Positions 38,053-48,249 of a stretch of DNA of 64,000 bases are shown here, piece after piece (the stretch's first letter is position 1; each line of letters starts with the position of its first letter). Location: positions 147,332 through 211,331 of the forward strand of contig CANLDN010000009.1 of NCBI GenBank assembly GCA_947489445.1. The letters run 5' to 3'. The notes below the pieces were generated by a model. The model was not told the DNA's origin. It was given only the letters and a program-made list of their open reading frames with translations, and ran no database searches. The translations under genes and the position numbers were made by a program. The stretch comes from an uncultured Paracoccaceae bacterium (GTDB lineage: Bacteria > Pseudomonadota > Alphaproteobacteria > Rhodobacterales > Rhodobacteraceae).

Positions 38053-38697
38053 TCAGGGCAAATTCAGGATATTGATCACCTCGGCCAAGTCAGTGATCGG
38101 TTTGGCACCCGTCCCCATTGTCCGGCCTGGGTCACCCACCGCCACATAACCAAGGCAGCGGATACCCGCAGCGCGGGCCGCCAGAAAACCTGCAGGCATG
38201 TCGTCGATCATCACTGTTTCGTCTGCGCGCACGTCCGCATCTGCAATGATCTGGAGCAACATGTCGGGCTGCGGTTTGGGGCCGTGATCATGTCCGCTGT
38301 AGATTCGGCCTTCAAAAAGGTTCCAAAGACCGCTGGGGGTCAGGCTGATTTCCATCTTTGCCAAAGGCCCGTTTGAGGCGATGGCCCGTGCGACCCCGGC
38401 TCTATCAAGGGCGTTGATCAGGTCAAATACCCCTTCAATGATGGGCACACCGTGGCGTAGTGCGGCGAAGACGGACGCATAGATTTCGTCGAGCCATTCG
38501 TCAGGCAGGATCGTGCCCCGGCGCCTCGCTTCTTCCATCACTGACCGCATTGTCCCGCCTGCAAACAGGCTATGGACCTCGCCGGGTGCGATGCGCAGGC
38601 CGTGCCGGGTCAGGTTATCGGAGATCACCACATCGGTCGTCGACTCCGTATCGACAAGGACCCCGTCACAGTCGAAAATCACCAGCCTAGGCGTCAT
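38053..38697 (-). CDS. HAD-superfamily phosphatase (beta-phosphoglucomutase-like)
   Basis: A 214-residue HAD subfamily IA hydrolase. Motif I is FDCDGVLVD with nucleophile D9 and acid D11; motif II is the serine in AIASNGP; the lysine motif is GPKPQPDML; motif IV is MIDDMPAG. A helical cap of about 60 residues lies after motif I. The substrate is likely a small phosphorylated metabolite but cannot be named. ATG 38697 lies inside the end of rsmD (11-base overlap), which supports this start over the ATG at 38742. Confidence 0.88.
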   Translation of the reverse strand: MTPRLVIFDCDGVLVDTESTTDVVISDNLTRHGLRIAPGEVHSLFAGGTMRSVMEEARRRGTILPDEWLDEIYASVFAALRHGVPIIEGVFDLINALDRAGVARAIASNGPLAKMEISLTPSGLWNLFEGRIYSGHDHGPKPQPDMLLQIIADADVRADETVMIDDMPAGFLAARAAGIRCLGYVAVGDPGRTMGTGAKPITDLAEVINILNLP

Positions 38698-39244
38698 GGC
38701 GCAAAAACGTAATCCATGTGTCACCGTAGCGGCGTTGATCAAGTGTTTTGAACCCCTGTGGCGCGATCTGTGCCTGGCTTTCTTCCCATATGATCAGCGC
38801 TCCGGGGGCGATCCAGTCGCCACGCAACGCCGCGTTCAGGGCTTTGTTGCCAAGCTCTTGTCCGTAGGGCGGGTCGAGAAAGATCAGATCGCAGGGCGTT
38901 CCTTTGGGCAATTTGTTTGCATCGGCGCTGATCAGGGTCGTATCGGATTGTCGGCGCAGCTTGGCGATATTCTCGCGGATCAGCTTTTGTGCCGCGCGAC
39001 CATTGTCGACAAAGGTGACTTGGCTCGCGCCGCGCGACAAGGCCTCTAACCCCAATGCGCCGGTCCCGGCAAACATGTCCAGCACCCGCGCACCATGGAT
39101 CGGGTCGCCAAAACGGCCCCCTTGCAATACGTTAAACAGGCTTTCGCGCACTCGATCAGTCGTCGGGCGCAGATGTGCGCCCGCGTCCCCCTTGCCGACC
39201 GCCGCAAGGGCTGTGCCGCGATGGGTGCCGCCGATAATCCTCAA
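38687..39244 (-). CDS. rsmD: 16S rRNA (guanine-966-N2) methyltransferase RsmD
   Basis: A 185-residue Rossmann-fold methyltransferase. The N-terminus RIIGGTHRG and DRVRESLFNVL are typical RsmD; the SAM-binding loop is VLDMFAGTGALGLEALSRG and the catalytic motif is FLDPPYGQ. The start appears to be TTG at 39244, overlapping the stop of the upstream FAD reductase as TTGA; no in-frame ATG lies near the conserved N-terminus. It methylates G966 of 16S rRNA during ribosome assembly. Confidence 0.92.
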   Translation of the reverse strand: MRIIGGTHRGTALAAVGKGDAGAHLRPTTDRVRESLFNVLQGGRFGDPIHGARVLDMFAGTGALGLEALSRGASQVTFVDNGRAAQKLIRENIAKLRRQSDTTLISADANKLPKGTPCDLIFLDPPYGQELGNKALNAALRGDWIAPGALIIWEESQAQIAPQGFKTLDQRRYGDTWITFLRHDA

Positions 39245-40455
39245 GACTTCAGCAATGCCTTCATATCGGTGGCGGGGGCGGTGACAAGTTTGGGGTCCGG
39301 GCTGCGCCCGGCCTCGATCAGTCGCTTGCCGATCATGTAGTTGCGCGGATCGTTCATTGCGTCGACGGCCAGCAGTTCGGTCCCTTTGTAATACCAGTTG
39401 GATTGCACGCCGGGTGCGTCGCCCTTGCGAATGTAGACATCTGTATAGCCCCGGTTCAGCCCCGCGATTTGCAGTTTGCAGTCGTATTGGTCGGACCAGA
39501 ACCACGGTTTTGCGATATAAGGTTCATCGCGCCCCATGATGTTCAGCGCCACAGTTTCGGCCTGATGAATGGCGTTGCCGACGCTTTCCAGCCGAATGCG
39601 TTCGCCATGGTAAAGCAGCGATGCACAATCGCCCGCCGCCCAGATATGGGGATCAGACGTGCGCCCGTATTGATCGGTTGTAACCCCGTTATCGACCTCC
39701 AATCCTGCGCTATCAGCCAAGATTGTGGAGGGTGTGACGCCGACACCAACCACGGCGAAATCAAGCTGCAATATGTCGCCATCCGTCAGCACCGCTGCTG
39801 ACACATGATCGTCGCCCAACAGCCGGTCCAACCCCACGCCTTCGCGAATGTCGACGCCGTGCGATTGGTGCAGTGCACGGAAATAATCAGAGGTTTCGGG
39901 CGCAGCGACCCGTTGCAGGATACGATCGGCGGCTTCCACCAGCGTGACTTTCAACCCCAGCTTTGACGCGACTGCTGCCGCCTCGAGCCCGATATAGCCA
40001 CCGCCGACGATCACAACCCGCCTGCCGGCCTCAAAAGCGGGGGCCATAGCATCCGCATCGGCCAGATCGCGGACCAGAAACAGGCCATCCAGCATACCCC
40101 CAATTTCGGCGGGCAATGTGCGCGGATATGCGCCGACCGTCAGAACCAACTCATCGTAGTGGAGGCGTTCTTCTCCGGTCAGTGTGACCACATGAGCGAC
40201 CGGATCAATTCCCACCGCACGGGTATTCAGACGCAGCGCGATCTGGTGGTCTTCGTAGAATTCAGCAGGGCGCAGATATAACCGTTCTTCGGCCATTTCC
40301 CCAAGTAAATAGGCCTTTGACAGGGGGGGGCGTTGGTAAGGGGGGACTGTTTCGCCGCAGATCAGGGTGATTTGTCCGTCAAAACCTTCGGCGCGTAATT
40401 TGGCCACGACGGAGGCCCCGGCCTGTCCCCCGCCAACGACAACCACATGTGTCAT
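39241..40455 (-). CDS. FAD-dependent NAD(P)H-ferredoxin reductase family protein
   Basis: A 404-residue flavoprotein of the putidaredoxin/rubredoxin reductase family. The FAD-binding motif VVVGGGQAGAS lies at 4-14, PPYQRPPLSKAYL near 38-50, the NAD motif VVIVGGGYIGLEAAAVA near 146-162, and the second FAD contact IWAAGDCA near 271. It should pass electrons from NAD(P)H to a [2Fe-2S] ferredoxin serving a monooxygenase or dioxygenase; no such partner is in the window. It overlaps rsmD by 4 bases and is divergent from the peroxiredoxin gene. Confidence 0.88.
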   Translation of the reverse strand: MTHVVVVGGGQAGASVVAKLRAEGFDGQITLICGETVPPYQRPPLSKAYLLGEMAEERLYLRPAEFYEDHQIALRLNTRAVGIDPVAHVVTLTGEERLHYDELVLTVGAYPRTLPAEIGGMLDGLFLVRDLADADAMAPAFEAGRRVVIVGGGYIGLEAAAVASKLGLKVTLVEAADRILQRVAAPETSDYFRALHQSHGVDIREGVGLDRLLGDDHVSAAVLTDGDILQLDFAVVGVGVTPSTILADSAGLEVDNGVTTDQYGRTSDPHIWAAGDCASLLYHGERIRLESVGNAIHQAETVALNIMGRDEPYIAKPWFWSDQYDCKLQIAGLNRGYTDVYIRKGDAPGVQSNWYYKGTELLAVDAMNDPRNYMIGKRLIEAGRSPDPKLVTAPATDMKALLKS

Positions 40456-40545
40456 GGGAATTTGCCCCTCTTTGCTGGCCCCTTGTTACGACAGACTCTA
40501 TATGGGAAGCGTCGACAGACACAATTGCGAACAGGGGCTAATCAG

Positions 40546-41037
40546 ATGACAATCAAAGTAGGCGACACACTGCCGGATGCGAATTTGCTGATCATGGGCG
40601 AAGACGGGCCAAAACAGGTGGCGATTTCGGAAAAAGTGAAAGACCGTAAAGTTGTGATTTTCGGGCTGCCCGGTGCTTATACGGGTACATGTTCCACAGC
40701 CCACGTGCCCAGCTTCATGATCACCCATGATGATTTCAAGCAAAAGGGCGTGGATGAGATTATCTGCGTCGCTGTCAACGATCCATTTGTGATGAAGGCC
40801 TGGGGCGATACGACCCGCGCGACTGAATCCGGTCTGACCATGCTGGCTGATGCGGAAAGCAATTTCACCACGGCCATTGGCATGAATTTTAGCGCGCCGC
40901 CCGTGGGTTTCGTGAACCGGTCAAAGCGCTATTCCATGCTTGTTGAGAACGGTGAGGTGAGGATCCTCAACGCTGAAAGCAATCCCGGTGAGTGCGAGAT
41001 TTCTGCCGGTGAGACCCTGCTGGAGCAGATGGACTAA
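40546..41037 (+). CDS. Peroxiredoxin (Prx5/AhpC-TSA redoxin type)
   Basis: A 163-residue peroxiredoxin of the Prx5 group. The peroxidatic cysteine is C49 in GLPGAYTGTCS, with the characteristic GAYTGTCS loop. It reduces hydrogen peroxide and organic peroxides in the cytoplasm using glutaredoxin or thioredoxin. ATG 40546 with AGGGG upstream gives the family-length protein; the longer frame runs into the divergent reductase gene's promoter. Convergent with the mechanosensitive channel gene, only 6 bases apart. Confidence 0.92.
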   Translation: MTIKVGDTLPDANLLIMGEDGPKQVAISEKVKDRKVVIFGLPGAYTGTCSTAHVPSFMITHDDFKQKGVDEIICVAVNDPFVMKAWGDTTRATESGLTMLADAESNFTTAIGMNFSAPPVGFVNRSKRYSMLVENGEVRILNAESNPGECEISAGETLLEQMD

Positions 41038-41043
41038 ACCGCG

Positions 41044-41889
41044 TCAGTTGTTGACGTGAACCACCGTTTGCGTCGGGAACGGAATGTCGATGCCAGCGGC
41101 ATCAAGCGCCTCTTTCACTTGCCGTTTCATATCGGCCTGAAACTGAAAGTTGTCGCCGCTGGCACACCAGACGCGCACCAGAAAATCGACAGAGCTGTCG
41201 CCAAGATTATTGACCTGAATGAAGGGTTCCGGTTGGGCCAGCGCGCGCGGGTCATTGAAAATGGTATTGCGGATCACCTCTTCGGCCTGTTTGAGGTTCG
41301 CGCCATAACCAACCCCGAATACCCATTCCGCGCGGCGCGTGTCGTAGACAGAATAGTTGGTGATGGTGTTTCCCCAGACCTGTGCATTGGGAATAATGAT
41401 TTGCACGTTGCTGGTTGAGGCCAGTTCGATGAAGTTGAGATTAATCTCTTTCACGGTGCCCATCTGCCCGCTGACTTCGACAAAATCACCGATTTTGACC
41501 GGCCGGAAGAAGACAATCATTACGCCGGCAGCCACATTGGACAGAGTCCCTTGCAGCGCCAAACCGATGGCAAGGCCAGCCGCACCGATGACTGCGATGA
41601 CGGAGGTGGTTTGTACCCCGAACGTGTTGAGCACAAACAGAAATGCAAAGCCGATGGCGACATAACGCACGATATTGCCCAAGAAATTGAACAACGTGAT
41701 GTCGAGATGATCATAGGCCTGGCCCAATCGGATCAGCCGCTTGCGTGCCCAACCCCCGACGACGAAGCCAAGAACAACGATAACCAGTGCGGCCAGCACA
41801 TTGCCGAAGGCGGAGGCGAGAAATTCAAGGGTCAGAAGGTCGGCAATTGTCCGGCCATCCCAGATCACGGTATTCAAAAGGTCTTGCAT
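41044..41889 (-). CDS. Small-conductance mechanosensitive channel (MscS family)
   Basis: A 281-residue channel of the MscS family: three N-terminal membrane helices, the third a pore helix (VIAVIGAAGLAIGLALQGTLSN) with the alanine/glycine pattern of MscS, then the cytoplasmic beta domain (KIGDFVEVSGQMGTVKEI) and the C-terminal alpha/beta domain. It releases solutes on hypo-osmotic shock. Its start overlaps the end of the pterin dehydratase gene by one base. The length is near E. coli MscS (286). Confidence 0.9.
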   Translation of the reverse strand: MQDLLNTVIWDGRTIADLLTLEFLASAFGNVLAALVIVVLGFVVGGWARKRLIRLGQAYDHLDITLFNFLGNIVRYVAIGFAFLFVLNTFGVQTTSVIAVIGAAGLAIGLALQGTLSNVAAGVMIVFFRPVKIGDFVEVSGQMGTVKEINLNFIELASTSNVQIIIPNAQVWGNTITNYSVYDTRRAEWVFGVGYGANLKQAEEVIRNTIFNDPRALAQPEPFIQVNNLGDSSVDFLVRVWCASGDNFQFQADMKRQVKEALDAAGIDIPFPTQTVVHVNN

Positions 41890-42188
41890 CAGGTCCCTGC
41901 GAGTGCGTCCAGCTTTGCGCCCAGTTTGGCGTCGAGTGTTGATAGACCATCCGCGTCATGCGTCGTCAATGTCACCTCGACGGTTTTATAGACATTGGAC
42001 CATTCGGGGTGATGGTTCCATTTTTCCGCCCAGATGGCGGCGCGGGTCATGAAGCCAAACGCCTCGACAAAGTTTTTAAAGACGAATGTCTTATGGATGG
42101 CGTCACGCCCACTGACCAGCGTCCAGCCGTTTTCCAGCAGCGGTTTGATCTGGTCGTTGCGTTCAGCCTCGGTCAGCTTGTCGGTCAT
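41889..42188 (-). CDS. phhB: Pterin-4a-carbinolamine dehydratase
   Basis: A 99-residue PCD/DCoH-family protein. The active-site histidines are in [17 protein letters not shown], near residues 59-60, which matches the family. It recycles 4a-hydroxytetrahydrobiopterin in phenylalanine hydroxylation, although some bacterial members serve molybdopterin-related roles. It overlaps the FemAB-like gene by 4 bases upstream and the mscS gene by 1 base downstream. No phenylalanine hydroxylase gene is in the window. Confidence 0.92.
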   Translation of the reverse strand: MTDKLTEAERNDQIKPLLENGWTLVSGRDAIHKTFVFKNFVEAFGFMTRAAIWAEKWNHHPEWSNVYKTVEVTLTTHDADGLSTLDAKLGAKLDALAGT

Positions 42189-43369
42189 TGGTGGTCCTCC
42201 TGATTGGAATTGCGGAAAGGGCCATAGCTGGTCAGCACCTCAATTTCGTGATCAACTGCCGTGCGTTCGGCGTCAAGATAGCGCGCGACAGCATCGCGGA
42301 AGCCCGGATCGCCGAACCAGTGCAGCGAGTGGGTTGGTGTGGGCATATAGCCACGGGCGAGTTTGTGTTCGCCTTGCGCGCCTGCCTCAACCTTGGCCAG
42401 CCCTTGCGCGATGGCAAAATCAATAGCCCGATAATAGCAGAGTTCGAAATGCAGGCAGGCATGGTGTTCGGTGCAGCCCCAATAGCGCCCAAACAACGTA
42501 TCACGCCCGATGAAGTTCAACGCACCTGCGACAGCCCGCCCCTCACGCATTGCCAGCACCATCAGCATATCATTGCGCAGCGTGTCTTGTGCGCAGTCAA
42601 AAAACTGCCGCGTCAGATAGGGCGTGCCCCATTTGCGGTTGCCGGTGTCCTGATAGAACCGCCAGAATGCATCCCAATGCTCGGGCTGGATTTGATCGCC
42701 GGTCAGTTCGATAATCTCACCGCCAAAATCGTTCGCCTGCGCGCGTTCCTTGCGGATGTTCTTGCGCTTGCGACTGGATAGCGAGGCAAGGAAATCATCA
42801 AAGGTGTCATAGCCGTCGTTTAACCAATGAAACTGTTGCCCAACCCGGTGCAGCAGGCCCATTTCGGCCCCCGCAATCGCCTCTGCTTCGGTGCAGAAGG
42901 TTGCATGGACAGAGGACAGTTCATTATCAACAGCAATCTGGATTGCCCCCTGGATCAGTGCGGACATACCCACCGCCTCGTATCCCGGTCGGGTCAGGAA
43001 CCGGCGACCGGTGGCAGGGGTGAAAGGTACGGCGATCTGCAGTTTGGGGTAATAGCGCGCGCCTGCACCTTCGTAGGCATGCGCCCAATTGTGATCAAAG
43101 ATATATTCGCCCTGCGAATGCCCCTTGGCATAAAGCGGGGCCACTGCGGCGATCTGCCCATCAATTGTGGCCGTCAGATAGCGGGGTTGCCAGCCCGTGC
43201 CGGGGCCGACTGATCCACTGTCTTCCAGTGCCTTAAGGAACCTGTAGGTTGTGAACGGATCGCCGGGCCGTGCGTCCACCGCTTCCGGGCAGGCGCAAGC
43301 ATCCCAATCTCCCGGGCTGATCCCCGACAGGCTGGCATGGGCTGCAATTTCAATGGGTGTATCATCCAT
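42185..43369 (-). CDS. FemAB/GNAT-like protein (COG3146, 'peptidogalycan' type)
   Basis: A 394-residue cytoplasmic protein with the acyltransferase fold of the family often labelled peptidogalycan biosynthesis or FemAB-like. Segments include GDWDACACP near the N-terminus, [14 protein letters not shown] in the middle, and [18 protein letters not shown] followed by [14 protein letters not shown] toward the end. The acceptor is unknown. It is followed by the dehydratase with an ATGA overlap, and 31 bases separate it from the GDPD gene. Confidence 0.82.
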   Translation of the reverse strand: MDDTPIEIAAHASLSGISPGDWDACACPEAVDARPGDPFTTYRFLKALEDSGSVGPGTGWQPRYLTATIDGQIAAVAPLYAKGHSQGEYIFDHNWAHAYEGAGARYYPKLQIAVPFTPATGRRFLTRPGYEAVGMSALIQGAIQIAVDNELSSVHATFCTEAEAIAGAEMGLLHRVGQQFHWLNDGYDTFDDFLASLSSRKRKNIRKERAQANDFGGEIIELTGDQIQPEHWDAFWRFYQDTGNRKWGTPYLTRQFFDCAQDTLRNDMLMVLAMREGRAVAGALNFIGRDTLFGRYWGCTEHHACLHFELCYYRAIDFAIAQGLAKVEAGAQGEHKLARGYMPTPTHSLHWFGDPGFRDAVARYLDAERTAVDHEIEVLTSYGPFRNSNQEDHQ

Positions 43370-43400
43370 GAGGGGTTACTTGGGCGGCGCTGGCCCGCCG

Positions 43401-44153
43401 TCAAGCCAGATAGCCCTCAAACGTGACATTATCCACGATGCTGCGCGCCTTTGCCTCGGTTCTGGCCGAGCGGATTGTCCAGCACAGGATATGCGCACCT
43501 TGTGCTTTGAGCTCTGCTACGCGGGGACGGTCCAGATCGGTGGCTTCATGACTGATGAAGCAGGCCCCAACCCGGTCATAATCGGGTATCGCGCGTAATC
43601 TGTCGCGGACGTCTTGTGGGAGGTCAGGCCAAAACTGCGCCTCATAGCTGGACGTGACTAGGCCGCGCGGGATATCTGGGGCCAGTTCCGCCAGCTTGGC
43701 GACCGCATGCGGGTTGAAGGACATTAGCGCCACGTCGCCCGCATATTCCTTTAGCGCATCGGCGGTCGCCTGTTCCAAAGCTCCGATGTCGGGGCCCATG
43801 GCCCCGTCCTGATCCTTGATCTCGATCAGCAGCGGGACCTTTCCGGCGACCAGTTTCAGTACGTCGTCCAGCGACGGTATTGTGCCATGATCATCGGTCA
43901 GTTCAATCGCTTCAAGCCCGGCACGGGTGCGTGCCTTTACCGGGCCGGATTGCGCGGTTAGCCGGTCCAGCAAATCATCGTGAAACACCATCGCATGACC
44001 GTCGCTTGTCAGTTGCACATCCATCTCGATCCCGTAGCCTGCATCAATCGCGGCTTTGATGGATTTGACGCTGTTTTCAACCCGCCCCGCTTTGCGGTCA
44101 TGCAAGGCGCGGTGGGTGATGGGACGGGCAAAAAAGGAAGCAGGCAGGTTCAT
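43401..44153 (-). CDS. Glycerophosphodiester phosphodiesterase family protein
   Basis: A 250-residue GDPD TIM-barrel enzyme. THRALHD carries the first catalytic histidine, ENSVKSIKAAIDAGYGIEMD provides the metal-binding glutamate pair, and FHDDLLDRLT the second histidine. No signal peptide, so it acts on glycerophosphodiesters in the cytoplasm, releasing glycerol-3-phosphate. It overlaps the upstream ridA-like gene by 4 bases. Confidence 0.9.
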   Translation of the reverse strand: MNLPASFFARPITHRALHDRKAGRVENSVKSIKAAIDAGYGIEMDVQLTSDGHAMVFHDDLLDRLTAQSGPVKARTRAGLEAIELTDDHGTIPSLDDVLKLVAGKVPLLIEIKDQDGAMGPDIGALEQATADALKEYAGDVALMSFNPHAVAKLAELAPDIPRGLVTSSYEAQFWPDLPQDVRDRLRAIPDYDRVGACFISHEATDLDRPRVAELKAQGAHILCWTIRSARTEAKARSIVDNVTFEGYLA

Positions 44154-44620
44154 TTGATTTGAAAGATCGCTTCGATCTCAACCGCGACGCCCAAGGGAAG
44201 GCTGGCAGCGCTGACCGCTGCGCGGGCATGGCGCCCCTTGTCACCCAAGGCAGCGACAAGAAAATCAGAGGCACCGTTGATCACCTTGGGCTGGTCAACG
44301 AAATCGGGGGTGGAATTCACGAACCCTGTCAGCTTGACTACGCGCACCAGCCGGTCGATATCGCCTTCGCAGGCGACCTTTAACTGGGTCAGCAGGGAAA
44401 TGACGCAGAGTTTGGCTGCCTCAGCCCCCTGTTCCAGCGAGAAATCCTTACCGACCACCCCCTTGACCGGGCCATTGTCGTCCTGCGAAATCTGACCGGA
44501 CACATAGACCATGTCGCCGACCGTGACGAAGGGTAAGTAGTTGCCAGCCGCTTTCGGTGCAGCCCCCATATCAGGCAGTGTCACACCCAGTTCGACCAGT
44601 TTGCTTTCGATTACGCTCAT
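44150..44620 (-). CDS. RidA/YjgF-family protein
   Basis: A 156-residue protein of the RidA family (the longer, TdcF/YjgF-related branch). Typical parts are VGDMVYVSGQIS near 36-47 and GRHARAAVSAASLPLGVAVEIEAIF at the end, containing the conserved arginine. RidA members hydrolyse reactive enamine/imine intermediates such as 2-aminoacrylate. ATG 44620 has a strong GGAGG site, so the extra residues of the longer frame are not translated. First gene of a five-gene overlapping series ending with mscS. Confidence 0.9.
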   Translation of the reverse strand: MSVIESKLVELGVTLPDMGAAPKAAGNYLPFVTVGDMVYVSGQISQDDNGPVKGVVGKDFSLEQGAEAAKLCVISLLTQLKVACEGDIDRLVRVVKLTGFVNSTPDFVDQPKVINGASDFLVAALGDKGRHARAAVSAASLPLGVAVEIEAIFQIK

Positions 44621-44671
44621 CGCATCCTCCATTGTTGCCCGGACGCTAGCGGGCAACGCAGGCCGGTGCAA

Positions 44672-45982
44672 TCAGGACTCGCGGAATGCCTTGGCGAAAT
44701 AATCAGCCAGCGGTTTGATCAGGTAATCAAGTGGGCTGCGGTCGGCGGTGCGCACAAACGCCTCGACTGGCATGCCGGGGATCAGGGTCATGTCGGCAGG
44801 CAGGCGGGCCAGTTCCCCCTCGTTCAACTGCACCTCGGCCCGGTAATAGGAGGCGCCGGAGTTTTCGTTCTGAAAGGCGTCAGCAGATACAAGCGTGACC
44901 TTGCCTTTTAATTCCGGCGTGCGGCGCTGGTCGAAGGCAGAAAAGCGCAAAGTGACCTCCTGACCGAGGAAGATCTGGTCCACATCAACGACTTCTACCT
45001 GTGTGGCGATGACCAATGGGCGATCCTGTGGGATCAGGAATAACACAGGGTCGGCAGGCCTGATCACGGATTGTTCGGCAAACACCTGAAGACCATAGAC
45101 AATGCCCGAAACCGGGGCACGAATATCCAGCCGGTCCAACTGGCGGGTCAGGGTGCGGCGGCGTTCCGACAGTTCCAATTCATTATATTGCAGGTCGCGC
45201 AAACGGGTGATCGCCTCTTCCCGCCGGGTTGATGATAGGCCAAGGACCTGTATTTCAATTTCTACCATGCGTTCGGCGGCTTGCGCGGCTTGTGCCGTCA
45301 GCTCACCCACCCGGCCCAGCAGGTTCGCCTCTTCCCGTTGCAGGGCGAGAACACGACTGGCCTGCGCCAATCCGCGATCCAGCAGGCTTTGCTGGTCGGC
45401 CAGTTCGCGGGCGATCAGATCGCGCTGCGTGCGCAGGGCTTCTTGCTGCGCATCGATGCCCAAGAGTTGGCTGGCAATCTGGGCGCGCTGCTGTGTCAAC
45501 TGCTCAATCGCGCGGCGCTGTGTGACCAGCCGCGCCTCAAACAGGCGGGTTTGACCATCCATCAGGTCGCGTGCGTCCACGGCCGTGGCATCGACCAGCA
45601 ATGGATCAAAGCTGATGGCGTCAAGCTCATCACGCTCGGCCTCCAACCGTCCGCGGCGGGCGAGGATTTCGTAAAGCTGCCCTTCGACGATGGCCAATTC
45701 AGACCGCAGAATGGTTGGATCAAGCCGGATCAACAGGTCGCCAGAGGCCACCGTGTCACCCTCATCCACCAGAATTTCATCGACAACGCCGCCATCTGGA
45801 TGCTGGACAACCTGACGGTTGCGGTCGACCTCAATCTGGCCCGATGTAATGACCGCGCCGGTGATTTGCGCCATCACGGCCCAAGTGCCAAAGCCACCGA
45901 CCAGAATGACAAGCGCGAATAGCCCAATGGTCAGGTGCCGCGTGGCAGACCAACGTTTGGTTGCGTCAGATTTATCGGTCAT
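44672..45982 (-). CDS. Type I secretion membrane-fusion protein (HlyD/PrtE family)
   Basis: A 436-residue periplasmic adaptor. One N-terminal membrane helix (about 14-36) is followed by the biotinyl-lipoyl domain ([19 protein letters not shown]), a long alpha-helical hairpin (~130-270, rich in L, Q, A, R), and the C-terminal lipoyl and barrel domains ([13 protein letters not shown]). Adaptors of this sort bridge the ABC exporter to an outer-membrane TolC channel. It overlaps the exporter ATPase gene by 4 bases. No tolC homologue and no RTX-type substrate gene is nearby. Confidence 0.9.
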   Translation of the reverse strand: MTDKSDATKRWSATRHLTIGLFALVILVGGFGTWAVMAQITGAVITSGQIEVDRNRQVVQHPDGGVVDEILVDEGDTVASGDLLIRLDPTILRSELAIVEGQLYEILARRGRLEAERDELDAISFDPLLVDATAVDARDLMDGQTRLFEARLVTQRRAIEQLTQQRAQIASQLLGIDAQQEALRTQRDLIARELADQQSLLDRGLAQASRVLALQREEANLLGRVGELTAQAAQAAERMVEIEIQVLGLSSTRREEAITRLRDLQYNELELSERRRTLTRQLDRLDIRAPVSGIVYGLQVFAEQSVIRPADPVLFLIPQDRPLVIATQVEVVDVDQIFLGQEVTLRFSAFDQRRTPELKGKVTLVSADAFQNENSGASYYRAEVQLNEGELARLPADMTLIPGMPVEAFVRTADRSPLDYLIKPLADYFAKAFRES

Positions 45983-47727
45983 GTCACGCCCCCCGATTTA
46001 CCCGCACTGCGCTTGATCTCGCCATGGTTCTTGACCATCTCAGCCATCACCTCGTCCTTGGGGCCAAAGGCGCGGCGGGTTCCGTTTTCGATAACCAATA
46101 GCAGGTCACATTCCTGAATAGCGGCCGGGCGGTGAGCCATGATAAAGATGATCTTGCCCTCGGCTTTCATCGCCCTGATCGCGGTGTTCAGTGCGACCGA
46201 TCCGTCATTGTCCAGATTCGAATTCGGTTCGTCCAGTACCAGAACCACTGGATCACCATACATCGCGCGGGCTAATCCGATCCGCTGAATTTGCCCGCCC
46301 GACAAGCGCCCGGTATTCGCCGATACCCGCGTATCGTAGCCGTCAGGCAGCTTCAGGATCATTTCATGTGCGGCTGCGTTCTGGGCCGCCTTGACGACCA
46401 GCGCGTCATCCGGCTGCATCGACATGCGGGCGATGTTTTCCTTGATCGTGCCGTCAAACAGCTGCACGCGCTGGGGCAGATAGCCGATATGCTTGCCCAG
46501 AACATCCGGGTCGTATTGATCCAGCGCCGCGCCATCCAGCCGGATTTTCCCGCCCGCCGGTTGCCACACACCTGTCAACACACGGGCGAGCGTGGATTTC
46601 CCCGCGCCGGATGTGCCGATCACACCAACCGCTTGCCCGGGCTTCACATCAAAGCTGATCAGCCGCAACGCCGCCTGCTTTTCCCCCGGCGGCACAACGG
46701 TGACCTGATCGGCGAGCAGACGCGCCTTGGGTTTGGGCAATTGGGTGCGCTGTTGGTCTTCGGGAATGTTGCCCAGAAGGATGGACAGCTTTTGCCAGCC
46801 TTCGCGCCCGCGTTGGAATATCGCCCATTGGCCGACGATCATTTCAATCGGGGCCAATGCACGGCCCAAAAGTATGGAACCTGCGATCATCGCGCCGGGT
46901 GACAATTCACCGAGCAATACCAGATAGGCGCCGAGACCCAGCATGGCCGATTGCAAAAAAAGGCGGAACGCTTTTGTCAGTGCTGTGAATGTGCCAGATG
47001 CATCCGCCGCCCCGATCGTCGCGTCCAGCGATTTGCTTCGTGCGACTTGCCAGCGGTCAAATGCGGCTTGGCGCATGCCCAGTGAGTGCACCATTTCGCT
47101 TTCGTTGCGGATCTGGCCGCCTAATTGTTCGGACGCAAACGTAGCCGCATTGGCTGTTTCCAGCGGTTTGCGTGTGGTTAATTGGTTGATGATGGCAACG
47201 GCGATCAGGATCGCGCCACCCCCCAAAGCCAAGAGGCCCATTAGCGGGTGAAAGATAAAGATACCCCAGAAAAACAAGGGTGCCCAAGGCAGATCAAAGA
47301 CCGCCATCAGGGCAGGTGATGTGATCAGGCGCTGCACCGATTCCAGATCGCGCAGGCCTGTTGCCGCTTCGCGTGGGGCGCGGTTCAGTGTATTGGCCTT
47401 GAGCACGGCACCAAAGACCCGCCGGTCCAGCCGCGCCTGAAACCGCGCGCCGACCCGGCCCATGACGCGGCCACGCACGAAATCCAGAATACCCATCATG
47501 CCATAAAGAAAGGCGACCAGAACCGTAAGGGCGATCAGTGTTTCGAATGATCGCGAACTCAGCACACGGTCGTAAACGTTGAGCATGTAAAGCGGGCCGG
47601 TCAGCATCAGCAGGTTCACGAAAAAGCTGAAGATGCCCACCATCCAATAGAGCGTACGGCTTTCGCTGCGCGCCTCTTTGAGTTCGGTTGCACCTTTTGC
47701 CGTCAGTTGATCAGACATTGCTGTCAT
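45979..47727 (-). CDS. Type I secretion ABC exporter (PrtD-type permease-ATPase)
   Basis: A 582-residue fused membrane-ATPase exporter. The N-terminal ~330 residues contain six membrane helices with no C39 peptidase or CLD domain before them, as in PrtD/AprD exporters of RTX proteases. The ATPase domain has Walker [10 protein letters not shown], signature LSGGQIQR and Walker [13 protein letters not shown]. It should export a C-terminal-signal (RTX) protein together with the adaptor gene. The presumed substrate lies elsewhere. An upstream 148-base gap is shared with a divergent small secreted protein. Confidence 0.92.
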   Translation of the reverse strand: MTAMSDQLTAKGATELKEARSESRTLYWMVGIFSFFVNLLMLTGPLYMLNVYDRVLSSRSFETLIALTVLVAFLYGMMGILDFVRGRVMGRVGARFQARLDRRVFGAVLKANTLNRAPREAATGLRDLESVQRLITSPALMAVFDLPWAPLFFWGIFIFHPLMGLLALGGGAILIAVAIINQLTTRKPLETANAATFASEQLGGQIRNESEMVHSLGMRQAAFDRWQVARSKSLDATIGAADASGTFTALTKAFRLFLQSAMLGLGAYLVLLGELSPGAMIAGSILLGRALAPIEMIVGQWAIFQRGREGWQKLSILLGNIPEDQQRTQLPKPKARLLADQVTVVPPGEKQAALRLISFDVKPGQAVGVIGTSGAGKSTLARVLTGVWQPAGGKIRLDGAALDQYDPDVLGKHIGYLPQRVQLFDGTIKENIARMSMQPDDALVVKAAQNAAAHEMILKLPDGYDTRVSANTGRLSGGQIQRIGLARAMYGDPVVLVLDEPNSNLDNDGSVALNTAIRAMKAEGKIIFIMAHRPAAIQECDLLLVIENGTRRAFGPKDEVMAEMVKNHGEIKRSAGKSGGVT

Positions 47728-47875
47728 CGCGCCTTTTCTTTGTTCTTACCGTTGTCGCCGCAACCTACAGAAAATCGTAACAGAGTTAACGTGTAATCTG
47801 TGATCGCGCGAACATTCGCATGGGTCATTCATAAATCGTTGATTTTGTGAAGGATTTGGCACATATAACGCGTCT

Positions 47876-48244
47876 ATGACACTGTTGCGCCCGTTATACC
47901 TGTTGATCCTGCTTGGTCCTTTACCCGGTTTTGTGCACGCCGGACCCTATGATGGCGTCTATAAACAGACTGCCAATGCTGAATGTGCACTGGTCGGTGT
48001 TGATGGCGGATCGCTCAAGATTGAAAACAGCATCTTCTATGGGGTCGAGATGGAGTGCCGTATGACCCGCCCCGTCGACGTCAATGACATGAACGCCACG
48101 ATTTACGCAATGGAATGTTCGGGCGAAGGTCAGACATGGTCCGAACGTGCGATCTTAATGACCGATGCGGAAGACACCGGGCTTTACATGATCTGGGACG
48201 GCTATGCATTTCGATATGACCGCTGCAAAGATGGCGAATACTAG
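47876..48244 (+). CDS. Small secreted protein of unknown function
   Basis: A 122-residue exported protein with a signal peptide (about 1-22, ending FVHA before GPYDG). The mature part has four cysteines (ECALVG, EMECRMT, MECSGEG, DRCKDGEY), consistent with two disulfides. No domain is recognised; the GPYDGVYKQTANAEC start resembles other short Rhodobacteraceae periplasmic proteins. It is divergent from the type I exporter operon, and convergent with the PBP gene 5 bases away. No direct link to secretion is shown. Confidence 0.75.
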   Translation: MTLLRPLYLLILLGPLPGFVHAGPYDGVYKQTANAECALVGVDGGSLKIENSIFYGVEMECRMTRPVDVNDMNATIYAMECSGEGQTWSERAILMTDAEDTGLYMIWDGYAFRYDRCKDGEY

Positions 48245-48249
48245 CGCCC

